A stretch of DNA of 45,082 nt from Mycoplasma sp. CAG:472. GTDB taxonomy: Bacteria; Bacillota_I; Bacilli_A; RF39; UBA660. How positions within the stretch are numbered: position 1 is the stretch's first letter; each line of letters starts with the position of its first letter. The notes beneath the pieces were generated by a model. The model ran no database searches, was not told the DNA's origin, and saw only the letters and a list, made by a program, of their open reading frames with translations. Shown one piece after another: positions 33,520 through 41,887 of this stretch. The stretch covers positions 20,563 to 65,644 of the forward strand of contig FR899409.1 of assembly GCA_000437315.1 (NCBI GenBank), given 5' to 3'. The position numbers and the translations under genes are program-made.

Positions 33520-34980
33520 CTATATTCCCCTTACATGGAAAACACGAAACTTCTCTTTTGGAACATTACAATCTATTATTTGTTTATATTTTGGATCAAG
33601 ATATTTTTTAAAATCATCATATATATCCTTTTTAAGGATAGCTCTTTTTTGATATTGTAAGCCATACATATAAGGATAGTAAGAAGATTCATCAACTAAT
33701 CCTATATCACCTATTCTACCTGTTTTTATAATTCCTGCACCATTATTAGTTATATAAATAACTGTATTATCAAACAGATAAAGTGCAAGTCTACCATTAC
33801 CATAATAATCATTATAAAATTTATTAATAAATTCAGCATTATCTAAAAGTTCATCTAATCTCATATATTTTTCATAAAAATTTTTTTCATAGGTTAAAAA
33901 TTCATCAACTTCGGTTTTTTGACTATCATTTATATATTTTCTTAAAAAATGAATAAATTTTCCATCTTTGAATAGTTTTATAACAAATTCAGGTATGTCT
34001 TTATTTGGCTCTCTTGTTATAAAAATTTCATAATTATCATTTTCTTGGCTTTCGTTCTTATCATTAGCATTTTCAAAATCCACCTTGACTTTAAAATCCA
34101 ATTTTCTAAGACTTGATAATGTTACTTTGTTTAATTTATTTTCTTTTACAAGTTGTAATTTTGCTAAAGCATCCCTTAATATATCTAAAGAAGTTTGAAT
34201 TTGCTCATTATCAGTAAATTTTAATTCTTTCATTCTATCATTAAAATTTACCAGTATAGCATTATAAGTTTCTTCAAGTTCTTTATCTAATGCTTCTTTT
34301 TGCATAATCATAGTCATTATCTCGCAACGAAGTCGATTAGCTCCATCTTGTAAACTAATCTTATCCTCAATGATATCACTTAAAATAGTCGCTTTTATAC
34401 CAAGTATTTTTTCTAAAGTATTAGCACTGATTTTAACCTCAAATGATTGAACAACATCATCTAATGATTTTTGTATTTCATCATGCTCTTTTTTGATATT
34501 ATTTATTTTTCCAAAAAATTCATCTATTGTTCCAACCATGTCTTTATTATATTTTTTCAAAAATCTATCAGGAATATTACCTAAAATGCTTTTTCTATAA
34601 TCTTTTAAAATAGCATTAACTTTTAACAAAATGTTATTATAAGTGGTATTTAGTACATTTTTATCCGAAGTTAATGGTAAAGTTTCTAATAGTTCATTAA
34701 TTTTGTTAACACATTTATATTCAGTACTTTCAACTATGTAAACTTTTTTACTAACAAATCTTTGTAATTTATCTTTTAAATTATTAAAATACGATAGATC
34801 AAAATTAGTTGATTTACCTTTTAAAGCATCATAAGCATCATTTACTTTTTTCATCATTTCATCACTACCACCCATATCTGGATGATATTTTTTTGATAAT
34901 TCTAAATATTTTTTTCTTAAACTTTCTTCAGTAAAACTTCCTGTAAAACCGAATAAGTTTAATGCTTCATTATAGTTCAT
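33520..34980 (-). CDS. J-domain coiled-coil protein
   Basis: A 486-residue protein with an N-terminal J domain (about 1-60) holding the HPD tripeptide at 33-35 (KKYHPDMGGSDE), so it should be able to stimulate an Hsp70. The rest is not DnaJ: no Gly/Phe linker or zinc repeats. Residues about 65-320 are Lys/Glu-rich and largely helical or coiled-coil. A C-terminal domain of about 150 residues (from DNYEIFITREPNKDIPEF to the end) is unrecognised and recurs in the neighbouring gene. ATG 34980 was chosen over an upstream in-frame start because AGGGGG lies 6 bp before it. A TATAAT is placed at 35012-35007. The targets of the chaperone function are unknown. Confidence 0.78.
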   Translation of the reverse strand: MNYNEALNLFGFTGSFTEESLRKKYLELSKKYHPDMGGSDEMMKKVNDAYDALKGKSTNFDLSYFNNLKDKLQRFVSKKVYIVESTEYKCVNKINELLETLPLTSDKNVLNTTYNNILLKVNAILKDYRKSILGNIPDRFLKKYNKDMVGTIDEFFGKINNIKKEHDEIQKSLDDVVQSFEVKISANTLEKILGIKATILSDIIEDKISLQDGANRLRCEIMTMIMQKEALDKELEETYNAILVNFNDRMKELKFTDNEQIQTSLDILRDALAKLQLVKENKLNKVTLSSLRKLDFKVKVDFENANDKNESQENDNYEIFITREPNKDIPEFVIKLFKDGKFIHFLRKYINDSQKTEVDEFLTYEKNFYEKYMRLDELLDNAEFINKFYNDYYGNGRLALYLFDNTVIYITNNGAGIIKTGRIGDIGLVDESSYYPYMYGLQYQKRAILKKDIYDDFKKYLDPKYKQIIDCNVPKEKFRVFHVRGI

Positions 34981-35006
34981 AATAACCCCCTTAAAAAAAC
35001 TCATTG

Positions 35007-35012
35007 ATTATA
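35007..35012 (-). promoter_or_regulatory. Likely -10 element for the J-domain gene
   Basis: Minus-strand TATAAT 26 bp before the start; the -35 is poor. A palindrome AGTGATTTAATCACT lies upstream at 35066-35080. Confidence 0.5.
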
Positions 35013-35065
35013 CAACGAGTCCAATATTCACTTTTTTTGCAACCCTCAACCCCCATTGCTTAATC

Positions 35066-35080
35066 AGTGATTTAATCACT
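35066..35080. promoter_or_regulatory. Palindrome shared with the coiled-coil operon promoter
   Basis: AGTGATTTAATCACT has perfect 7-bp arms. Twelve of the central 13 bases, read in reverse complement, match TTGATTAAATCAC at 39373-39385, which covers the -35 of the coiled-coil operon. Possible operator for one regulator. Confidence 0.4.
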
Positions 35081-35229
35081 TATAGCACGAAAAGCATTAA
35101 ATGTCAAATATGTGTAAATCATTAAAAATAAATCAATGATTCAGCTAAATAGCATAAAAAATGGGACAAAAAAATTTTCACTCCATTTTTACATGCCAAT
35201 TTTACTGGACTATTGACTAGCGAAATTAT

Positions 35230-35832
35230 TCATCTTCCCTTTCTACTTGACGTATATACCCTCTTTTTCGAAGTATTACACTCTATTGTTTGTCTATATT
35301 TTGAATCAAGACATTTTTTAAAATCATCATATATATCGTTTTTGAGAGCATTTTTATTATAATATTTAGAACCATACTTATAAGGATAATAAGAATAGTT
35401 ATCCATTAATTCCAAATCACTTGTTCCGCCCACTTTTATAGTTCCCATACCATTATTGGTTATATAAATAACTGTTCCATAACACATATAAATTACAAGT
35501 AATCCATTAATATAATGTTTATTAAAGAAAACAGCATTATCTAAAAATTCATCTAATTTCATATATTTTTCATAAAAACTACTTTCAGAGGATACAAATT
35601 CATCGACTACACTTTTGTTACAATCATTTAAATATTTTTTCAAATAATGTATCCATTTTCCATCAGTAAATAACTTTATAACAAATTCAGGATCATCCTT
35701 GTATACATTTCTTGTTATAAAAATTTCATAATTATCATTTACTTGGCTTTCACAATTATCATTTACTTTCGTTTTAAAATCTAATGTTCTAACCATATCT
35801 GGATGGCATTTTTTTGATAGTTCTAAATTCAT
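35230..35832 (-). pseudogene. Doubly deleted paralogue of the J-domain protein
   Basis: A 200-residue frame closely related to the gene just downstream. It begins MNLELSKKCHPDM, aligning inside the J domain (helix I is gone), then jumps straight to the C-terminal domain (TLDFKTKVNDN..., NDNYEIFITRNVYKDDPEF...). Two in-frame deletions, one of about 25 residues and one of about 275 residues, separate it from the full copy. HPD is retained but the J domain cannot fold normally. AGGAGG and a TATAAT (35863-35858) are intact and the frame is open, so it may still be translated as a stand-alone C-terminal domain; I list it as a probable decayed duplicate. Confidence 0.65.
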
Positions 35833-36051
35833 AATATCCTCCTTAAAAAACTCATTAATTATATAATGAATCTCACTTTAACTTTTTTTGCAACCACTAT
35901 TGCTTAATCAGCGGCTTTATTATAGTACATAAGGTGTTAAACGTCAATATGTAAAATGCAAAAATAAAAAGATGCGTTATATCACAATTCAAAAAAAAAT
36001 TCTATTTTTATTAAATAACAAAACCTAAACTAAAATAAAAAAACTTTTATC

Positions 36052-36080
36052 TTGTATTTATAAAACTATTGATTTATAAT
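36052..36080 (+). promoter_or_regulatory. Promoter for the VWA-like/AAA+ gene pair
   Basis: TTGTAT (36052-36057), 17-bp spacer, TATAAT (36075-36080), 23 bp before the first ATG. Confidence 0.7.
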
Positions 36081-36103
36081 ATGTACTCAAGTGGGGTAAC
36101 AAT

Positions 36104-36994
36104 ATGTATAAATACTATGAGAAATATGGGGAAAAGGTAATGTATTATGAATTTTATTCTATAAATGAATACATAGAATATCTTTTACATGCTAAAAAAA
36201 ATCCAATATTTACTGGAAATGCAAGTGAAACTGGAGATTTTGCTTTTACAGATACAGGTAGTTTTGAAGAAGCGATAAATCTCGCTAAATATGGGTACCA
36301 TGAAGATTTTGATAAAATGATGGAATTAAAAATAAAATTGGATAAATATATAAAATATTCTAATAATAATAGCAAACAATATAACTATTATGTTGGATAT
36401 GCTCCTGATGTTAAAGCATATTTAGAAGGTAGTCCACTTTCAATGCTTAATAAAGGTAGTAAAATCAGAAAAAAAATAGATTTATATGTTCAAAGTGCTT
36501 ATTCATGGATAACAACAAAAGAATGTATATATAATAGGGGTGTAATAGTATTGTCGTTAATACAAATTTTAGAAAACCTCGGTTATAATGTTAATCTTCA
36601 TTTATTTAGTTTAACTACTGATGATAATATAAATTCTTACTTTTATTGTGACTTTATACTAAAAAGAGAAAATGAAAGAGCAAATCCACAAAAATTATAT
36701 TTTCCGTTATGCCATCCATCATGGATTAGAAGACTTGAATTTAAATTAAAGGAGTGTACTCCTGACATTACAAACGATTGGTCTAATGGTTATGGTCGTT
36801 TATGCAATTGTAATGAAATAAGGGATTTTTTAAATTTGGAGGATAATGATATATTAATTCCTGAGCCAAGATTTTTAGGCATAAATGGGGTTGATTTAAT
36901 AGATGATATAAATAAGGTATTTGATTTTATAAATGAAGCTGAAACTCCAGAGAATTTGAAATTAGATAAAATTGAAAGGGTGAGAAAAATATGA
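36104..36994 (+). CDS. VWA-like partner protein of an AAA+ ATPase (DUF7192-type)
   Basis: A 296-residue protein. The N-terminal part has FTGNASETGDF and GSFEEAINLAKYGY, then GYAPDVKAYLEGSPLSM at about 98-114. From residue about 122 it follows the order of a von Willebrand A fold: a strand (KKIDLYVQSAYS), a helix after NRGVIVLSLIQILENLGY and a strand VNLHLFSL, but without the DxSxS metal site. It resembles phage-type proteins found with MoxR/CobS-like ATPases, which I recall as DUF7192; this name is from memory. It overlaps the AAA+ gene by 4 bp. An alternative start at 36140, preceded by AAAAGG, would drop 12 residues. By analogy with CobS-CobT and RavA-ViaA the pair may act on a protein or metal-enzyme target. 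Confidence 0.65.
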   Translation: MYKYYEKYGEKVMYYEFYSINEYIEYLLHAKKNPIFTGNASETGDFAFTDTGSFEEAINLAKYGYHEDFDKMMELKIKLDKYIKYSNNNSKQYNYYVGYAPDVKAYLEGSPLSMLNKGSKIRKKIDLYVQSAYSWITTKECIYNRGVIVLSLIQILENLGYNVNLHLFSLTTDDNINSYFYCDFILKRENERANPQKLYFPLCHPSWIRRLEFKLKECTPDITNDWSNGYGRLCNCNEIRDFLNLEDNDILIPEPRFLGINGVDLIDDINKVFDFINEAETPENLKLDKIERVRKI

Positions 36995-39309
36995 GTTATA
37001 GATTTAAAGATTTTTTAGTAAATAATTGTACAGAAGATGAATATATTCAAAAAAAGTATGCAAGTAAATATTTATTAGATAAAGAAGAAACCGAATATAA
37101 AGTAAGAAGTATTAGACCTTGTGGTAGATATATTTTTTCACAATTGGATATTAAAGATTACTGTTTTCCAGGATATTATTGCAGAGCAAATGAGTTGCAA
37201 GAGGCACAAGTTTCTTGCGTGGTAAATGGTGATAGAGATGTCCTTGTTAAGTTACTTGCTGAGTATAGAGAACCTAATGATTGTTTTGGATGTGATAGTA
37301 TTATACAATACATATATCTAAAACTAGGATTTAAAGCTCTTATAGAAGAACTTAAAAAATATGGATTTGAAGGCTCCTTTGTAATGGATGTTGGAAATAA
37401 TAAGTTGATGTGTGGTAATATTGGTAAAACATCGCATTTGTATTATGGTTATGATAAATTTGAGAAGATAATGTTTGCTGATAATAAAGAAAGTATTATG
37501 GAAAAAACGCCAGATAATTCATATAATGTTGCTATGCCTGATAGTTATTATGATGGTAAAAAATTTTGTAGTATAGGAGAAAAATATGGCCCATTTGCAT
37601 TAATGGATGATCCTATTAATGCAAGAAGCAAGGTTGAAATGAGAAAGTTAAGAGAAAGTATTAAAATGTTTTTAATGGATGGAAACTTAAACTTAAGTGA
37701 GGTACATGGTAATGGGCATTTTTTGTTAGGTGCAATGAACAAAATATTTACCACAAATAATGCTAAATATATTTATATGATAAATTGTTTAAATCAAAGT
37801 AAGTTAACTGAATTATGGGAAGAAAAATTTAAAAGTAATAAAATAGTTACTGAAGATTTGGTATTACCATATTTATATGATAACTATGGAATGAAATATA
37901 CCATTAATTTATTAAATGAAAATGGTATTGATTGCTCATTTGTTATTATGAATAATGAAAATGGACTTCTTTCTGCTGGAAAAAGTGGTAAAGGAAACTT
38001 ATATTATTCCTATAATGCAGATGGTAATGTATCATTTGGAAGTGAAGAAATATTTTTATCAAATTTTAAAAATAAAACAATAAAAATGGAAGATGAATTT
38101 TATGATAAAGGAGAATTTTATAAAATGAACGAGGAACTAAAAGAATCTAAAAAAGAAAGCAATGATAAAAAAGAAAAGGTTGAAAACAGAAAAGATGTAT
38201 ATGAAAGCTTATTAAAAGAAATGCCTAACTTCATAAATGAAATACTGAATGGTATGGTTAGTGATGAAATTCGTGACAAAATCAAAAAAATTCTTGAAGA
38301 TTATTTAGCTGGTGATGAATTTAAAAATAAAATAAATGATTCTATTAATGGAAAAATTGATACAGAATTAAAAAAAGAAATTCTTAAAATAGTTCGTGAT
38401 GAAATTAAAACTTTAGGAAGTAAACCACGAGTGCAGGAAAAAAACGAGAAATCATTAAATAATCTTGCAAATAATTCTCAAAAAGAAGTTAGTGTACCAA
38501 GTGTCCACATACTTAATTCTCATGGTGAAGAAATAGGAAAAACTGAGCCAGAACATTTTCATGAAAAATTTGAAGAAATTCTTAGTCTTGTAAATTTAGA
38601 TGAACCTGTTATGCTGATTGGACCGGCAGGAAGTGGAAAAAACTATTCTATAGCACAAGTATCAAAAGCACTTAATAAACAAATGTATTATACTAATAAT
38701 GCAAGTAATGAATTTAAGTTAACAGGATTTATCGATGCCGGAGGTAACTATCGTGATACTGAATTTTATAAAGCCTTTAAAAATGGTGGAGTATTCTTTT
38801 TAGATGAAATAGACAATTCCGATCCATCTGCATTAATTGTAATTAATTCAGCCCTTGCCAATGGATATATGGCATTTCCTCATGAAACAATTGATAGACA
38901 TCCAGACTTTAGAATGGTGGCAGCGGCAAATACATGGGGTAAAGGTAGCGATTTTCAATATGTAGGCCGTAATGCTCTTGATGCATCAACACTTGATAGA
39001 TTTGATAATGTATTCTTTGATTATGATATGAGCCTAGAGGAAGAATTATATCCTAGTGATAATGTACTTAATTTTATGTGGGCATTTAGAGAAGCAGTAG
39101 AAAAATCAAGAATACCTCATATAGTATCGACTCGATGTATAGGTAAAGTTTATAAAAAAGAGATAAATGGATTTTCACCTGAAACAATATTAAGGGTAAA
39201 TGTTATTCGTAATTTATCACAGGATGATTTAAATACAATACTTGGCAATATGGATAATTTAAAGAATAATAAATATTATGATGCTTGTAGAAAATTAACT
39301 ATTAGATAG
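36991..39309 (+). CDS. MoxR/CobS-type AAA+ ATPase with duplicated N-terminal domain
   Basis: A 772-residue protein. The C-terminal third is a MoxR/CobS-like AAA+ module: Walker A GPAGSGKN (544-551), Walker B VFFLDEID (601-608), sensor AAANTWG near 645, arginine finger in ASTLDRFD near 670. The N-terminal half has two copies of an unrecognised domain of about 90 residues, at about 107-195 and 304-385: both read Y.Y...G.K..I..L...G...SFV...... L..G..GK...LYY.Y and end YD...F. A Lys/Glu-rich helical linker (about 385-500) joins them to the ATPase. Its start overlaps the VWA-like gene by 4 bp, so the products are probably made together. Function unknown; a remodelling ATPase is the reasonable inference. 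Confidence 0.82.
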   Translation: MSYRFKDFLVNNCTEDEYIQKKYASKYLLDKEETEYKVRSIRPCGRYIFSQLDIKDYCFPGYYCRANELQEAQVSCVVNGDRDVLVKLLAEYREPNDCFGCDSIIQYIYLKLGFKALIEELKKYGFEGSFVMDVGNNKLMCGNIGKTSHLYYGYDKFEKIMFADNKESIMEKTPDNSYNVAMPDSYYDGKKFCSIGEKYGPFALMDDPINARSKVEMRKLRESIKMFLMDGNLNLSEVHGNGHFLLGAMNKIFTTNNAKYIYMINCLNQSKLTELWEEKFKSNKIVTEDLVLPYLYDNYGMKYTINLLNENGIDCSFVIMNNENGLLSAGKSGKGNLYYSYNADGNVSFGSEEIFLSNFKNKTIKMEDEFYDKGEFYKMNEELKESKKESNDKKEKVENRKDVYESLLKEMPNFINEILNGMVSDEIRDKIKKILEDYLAGDEFKNKINDSINGKIDTELKKEILKIVRDEIKTLGSKPRVQEKNEKSLNNLANNSQKEVSVPSVHILNSHGEEIGKTEPEHFHEKFEEILSLVNLDEPVMLIGPAGSGKNYSIAQVSKALNKQMYYTNNASNEFKLTGFIDAGGNYRDTEFYKAFKNGGVFFLDEIDNSDPSALIVINSALANGYMAFPHETIDRHPDFRMVAAANTWGKGSDFQYVGRNALDASTLDRFDNVFFDYDMSLEEELYPSDNVLNFMWAFREAVEKSRIPHIVSTRCIGKVYKKEINGFSPETILRVNVIRNLSQDDLNTILGNMDNLKNNKYYDACRKLTIR

Positions 39310-39314
39310 AACTT

Positions 39315-39345
39315 AAGTAGGAAATGTAGAGTTTCTTACTTTTTT
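39315..39345 (+). terminator. Intrinsic terminator after the AAA+ gene
   Basis: AAGTAGGAAA (39315-39324) pairs with TTTCTTACTT (39332-39341) with one G-U wobble and a 7-nt loop, followed by T. Confidence 0.8.
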
Positions 39346-39372
39346 AAATAGTTAAAAATTTATGATTTTTTG

Positions 39373-39401
39373 TTGATTAAATCACAAAATTGTAGTAAGA
39401 T
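39373..39401 (+). promoter_or_regulatory. Promoter for the coiled-coil gene pair
   Basis: TTGATT (39373-39378), 17-bp spacer, TAAGAT (39396-39401). The -35 lies inside the TTGATTAAATCAC motif that recurs upstream of the J-domain gene. Confidence 0.6.
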
Positions 39402-39426
39402 TAATGTAGAATAAAGAGGTGTGAGT

Positions 39427-39981
39427 ATGAAAAAAGATGACATTAAATTAGACGAAGGTTATGAAACTTTTAGTGAAGGACCAAAGTTTGAATTTCCTAG
39501 AGAAATATTTTCTCTTACAAAAGAAAGTGAAGATTTATTAAAAGATAATAAGGACAATAAAGCAAAAAGTACTGATTTTGAAAGTCTTTTATTAGAACTA
39601 AATAAACAAGTTTCTGATGCTGACACTTCAGTAGCAGCTTTAGTATCTCAAAAAGAGGAATTAAATAACCGCAAATTACAAATTGAAGAAGATGAGAAAA
39701 AATTATCAAATGAAAGATTTAGTTTTGAACAAGAAATGAAAAATGAAAAACAAAAATTAAATGATGCAAAAATTGATTTTGAACAAGAAAAGACTAAAAT
39801 CTATGCTGATATAGATTTCAAAAGACAAGAAGTTATTAATTCTAAAAATGAGTTTGAAAAATATCGTGTTGAACAAATGAATCTAATTGAAAAGAATAAA
39901 GCTCAACTCGAGGATAATTATGCTAAATTTGAAAAAATAGTTAGAACATTTATATCTAAAATGAATAATAAAGGTGAATAA
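39427..39981 (+). CDS. Coiled-coil protein of unknown function (first of a pair)
   Basis: A 184-residue hydrophilic protein without signal peptide or membrane segment. The first 55 residues are acidic and likely unstructured (IKLDEGYETFSEGPKFEF...), followed from about 60 to the end by a long coiled coil rich in Lys, Glu and Gln (for example QKEELNNRKLQIEEDEKKLS). I recognise no family. ATG 39427 is used because AGAGGT lies 6 bp upstream; a GTG 6 bp earlier is in frame but abuts the ribosome site. Its stop overlaps the next gene by one base, and that gene codes for a similar protein, so the two probably work as a pair. Confidence 0.75.
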   Translation: MKKDDIKLDEGYETFSEGPKFEFPREIFSLTKESEDLLKDNKDNKAKSTDFESLLLELNKQVSDADTSVAALVSQKEELNNRKLQIEEDEKKLSNERFSFEQEMKNEKQKLNDAKIDFEQEKTKIYADIDFKRQEVINSKNEFEKYRVEQMNLIEKNKAQLEDNYAKFEKIVRTFISKMNNKGE

Positions 39982-40472
39982 TGTCACAAAAAAAGGATGA
40001 TGTATTTGAATTAAACTTTGATGATTTTAATACTGGATTATTAGAAAAAAATTTAGAGGAAAAAGGTACTAATGAGTTTTTAAATTATTATATTAAGTTA
40101 AATAGTGATTTAGAACAAAAGAAAAAAGATTTAGAAAAAGATAAAGAACAGTTTGCAAGTAATATAAAAAAAGAGATAGATAAACTTAACCAAAAAAAGG
40201 CAAAATTAACAAAAGATTATGAAAAGATGAAAAAAGAATTATTTGATTATGAAGATTATCTTGATGATTATAAAGAAAGACTAGAGAAAGCTCAAAAAAC
40301 CTTTTATGAATATCAAAAAAATGAAATTTCTAAAATAACCAAAGAAAAAGAAAAACTTTCAAAAATGCAAAGTGAAACTGAAAAAAGTTCAAAACAAATT
40401 AATAAAAATTATAATTCTTTAAAAGAAATAGTAAGTAAATTTGAGGGCACGGTAAATAAAGCTCAAAAATAA
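39981..40472 (+). CDS. Coiled-coil protein of unknown function (second of a pair)
   Basis: A 163-residue protein similar in build to the preceding one: a short acidic N-terminus (KKDDVFELNFDDFNTGLLEK) and a coiled coil from about residue 35 to 155, closing with NYNSLKEIVSKFEGTVNKAQK, which resembles the end NYAKFEKIVRTFISKMNNK of its neighbour. This suggests an old gene duplication. It starts on the stop codon of the first gene (TAATG). No catalytic motif is visible; a structural or adaptor role is all that can be inferred. Confidence 0.75.
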   Translation: MSQKKDDVFELNFDDFNTGLLEKNLEEKGTNEFLNYYIKLNSDLEQKKKDLEKDKEQFASNIKKEIDKLNQKKAKLTKDYEKMKKELFDYEDYLDDYKERLEKAQKTFYEYQKNEISKITKEKEKLSKMQSETEKSSKQINKNYNSLKEIVSKFEGTVNKAQK

Positions 40473-40505
40473 TTTACTTTTTTTTGTAAATAATTAACAA
40501 GATAT

Positions 40506-40534
40506 TTGACTATAAGACAAAAAAAAGGTAATAT
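40506..40534 (+). promoter_or_regulatory. Promoter for murA
   Basis: TTGACT (40506-40511), 17-bp spacer, TAATAT (40529-40534), leaving a leader of about 80 bp before murA. Confidence 0.68.
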
Positions 40535-40621
40535 TAAATTGTATATGTTATTCATAACTATGATTATAAATACATAAAGATATAATGAAAGCATCTATTT
40601 TATAGATGGTGTGGTGAAAGT

Positions 40622-41887
40622 ATGAAATATATTAAAATAAATGGTGGTAAACCACTTCAAGGGGAAATTTCTATTGGAGGAGCAAAAAATAGCGCAGTTG
40701 CATTAATACCTGCAGCCCTTCTTGCAAATAGTAAGTGTAGAATTGAAAAAATACCTGATATTTCTGATAAAGATGCATTATTTGATATTTTAAAAGTATT
40801 AAATGTAGATTTTAAATTTAATGATAAAGAAGTAATTATTGATCCTACAAATTTAAAAAATGTTTTAATACCAGAGGATTTATCTAATAAACTTCGTGCT
40901 TCTTATTATTTTATGGGAGTACTTCTTGCAAAATTCAAAAAAGTAGAAATATTTTTCCCAGGGGGATGTAATATAGGTCAAAGACCAATTGATTTACATT
41001 TAAAAGGTTTTGAGGCTTTAGGGGCAAAAATATCTCATGATGAAGATACTCATAAATATACTTTAGAGGCTAAAAATTTAAAAGGTACTAGAATTAATTT
41101 AGATTTTGCTTCAGTTGGTGCAACAATCAACATTATGTTTGCGGCAAGTATGGCTGAAGGCATAACTACAATTAGTAATGCTGCTAAAGAAATTGAAATA
41201 ATAAATATTGCACAGTTCTTAAATAAAATGGGAGCCAAAATCGAAGGTGCAGGAACAAGTGTTATTACTATCGAAGGTGTTAAAAAACTTAATGGTGCAA
41301 ACATTGATGTTATTCCTGATAGAATTGAAGCCGGAACATATTTAATGATTGGTGCAATGATTGGAAATAATTTAACAGTAAGTGGAGTTATTCCAAGTCA
41401 AATTGAAGCATTGTTTGATAAGTTTGATGATATGGGTATTAAATATTTAATCGAAGGTAATAAAGTAACAATTTCTAAATGTGATAATATAAAACCAATT
41501 AATATAAAGACACTTGTATATCCAGGATTTCCAACTGATTTAGGACAACCTATTTCTGTATTACTTACTCAAGCAAACGGAACATCTTATTTTGAGGAAA
41601 CAATTTGGGAAAATAGAATGCAGCATGTTAAATATTTAAATAAAATGGGCGCTAATATTACTCTTAAAGATAATTCTCATTCAATAATAATTGGTCCCTC
41701 AAAACTAAAAGGTTGTGAAATAAATGCCACAGATTTAAGAGGAGGAGCAGCTTTAGTAATGGCAGGATTAATTGCAAGTGGTACAACAAAAATAACTAAT
41801 ATCGAATATATTTTAAGGGGTTATGAAAATCTTGCAAAAAAATTAAAACAAGTTGGGGCGGACATAGAAATTATTGATGAAGATTAA
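40622..41887 (+). CDS. murA: UDP-N-acetylglucosamine 1-carboxyvinyltransferase
   Basis: First committed enzyme of peptidoglycan synthesis, transferring enolpyruvate from PEP to UDP-GlcNAc. 421 residues, standard. It begins MKYIKINGGKPLQGEISIGG; the loop with the catalytic Cys reads FPGGCNIGQRPIDLHLKG, so the fosfomycin-target Cys is kept; the C-terminal DLRGGAALVMAGL is present. In Bacillus murAA precedes spoIID and spoIIQ, as here with insertions. Its last 11 bp overlap the next gene. Confidence 0.97.
   Translation: MKYIKINGGKPLQGEISIGGAKNSAVALIPAALLANSKCRIEKIPDISDKDALFDILKVLNVDFKFNDKEVIIDPTNLKNVLIPEDLSNKLRASYYFMGVLLAKFKKVEIFFPGGCNIGQRPIDLHLKGFEALGAKISHDEDTHKYTLEAKNLKGTRINLDFASVGATINIMFAASMAEGITTISNAAKEIEIINIAQFLNKMGAKIEGAGTSVITIEGVKKLNGANIDVIPDRIEAGTYLMIGAMIGNNLTVSGVIPSQIEALFDKFDDMGIKYLIEGNKVTISKCDNIKPINIKTLVYPGFPTDLGQPISVLLTQANGTSYFEETIWENRMQHVKYLNKMGANITLKDNSHSIIIGPSKLKGCEINATDLRGGAALVMAGLIASGTTKITNIEYILRGYENLAKKLKQVGADIEIIDED

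Larger units (their letters stand above)
34981..35910 (-). repeat. Duplicated 5' leader of the J-domain genes
   Basis: The leader upstream of the J-domain gene (34981-35065) and that of its paralogue (35833-35910) share the same layout and much sequence: the ribosome site, an ACTCATT.ATTATA stretch and CTTTTTTTGCAACC. The duplication therefore included the promoter. The gaps at 35081-35229 and 35911-36050 show no gene or other feature that I can support. Confidence 0.7.

Noticed and set aside
32603..40472. Intact prophage or insertion element as source of the accessory island
   Set aside because: No integrase, transposase, structural phage gene, terminal inverted repeat or tRNA attachment site is visible.
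40471..40491. Hairpin ATTTAC...GTAAAT after the second coiled-coil gene
   Set aside because: Short A/T stem with the T run in the loop rather than after it; not convincing as a terminator.
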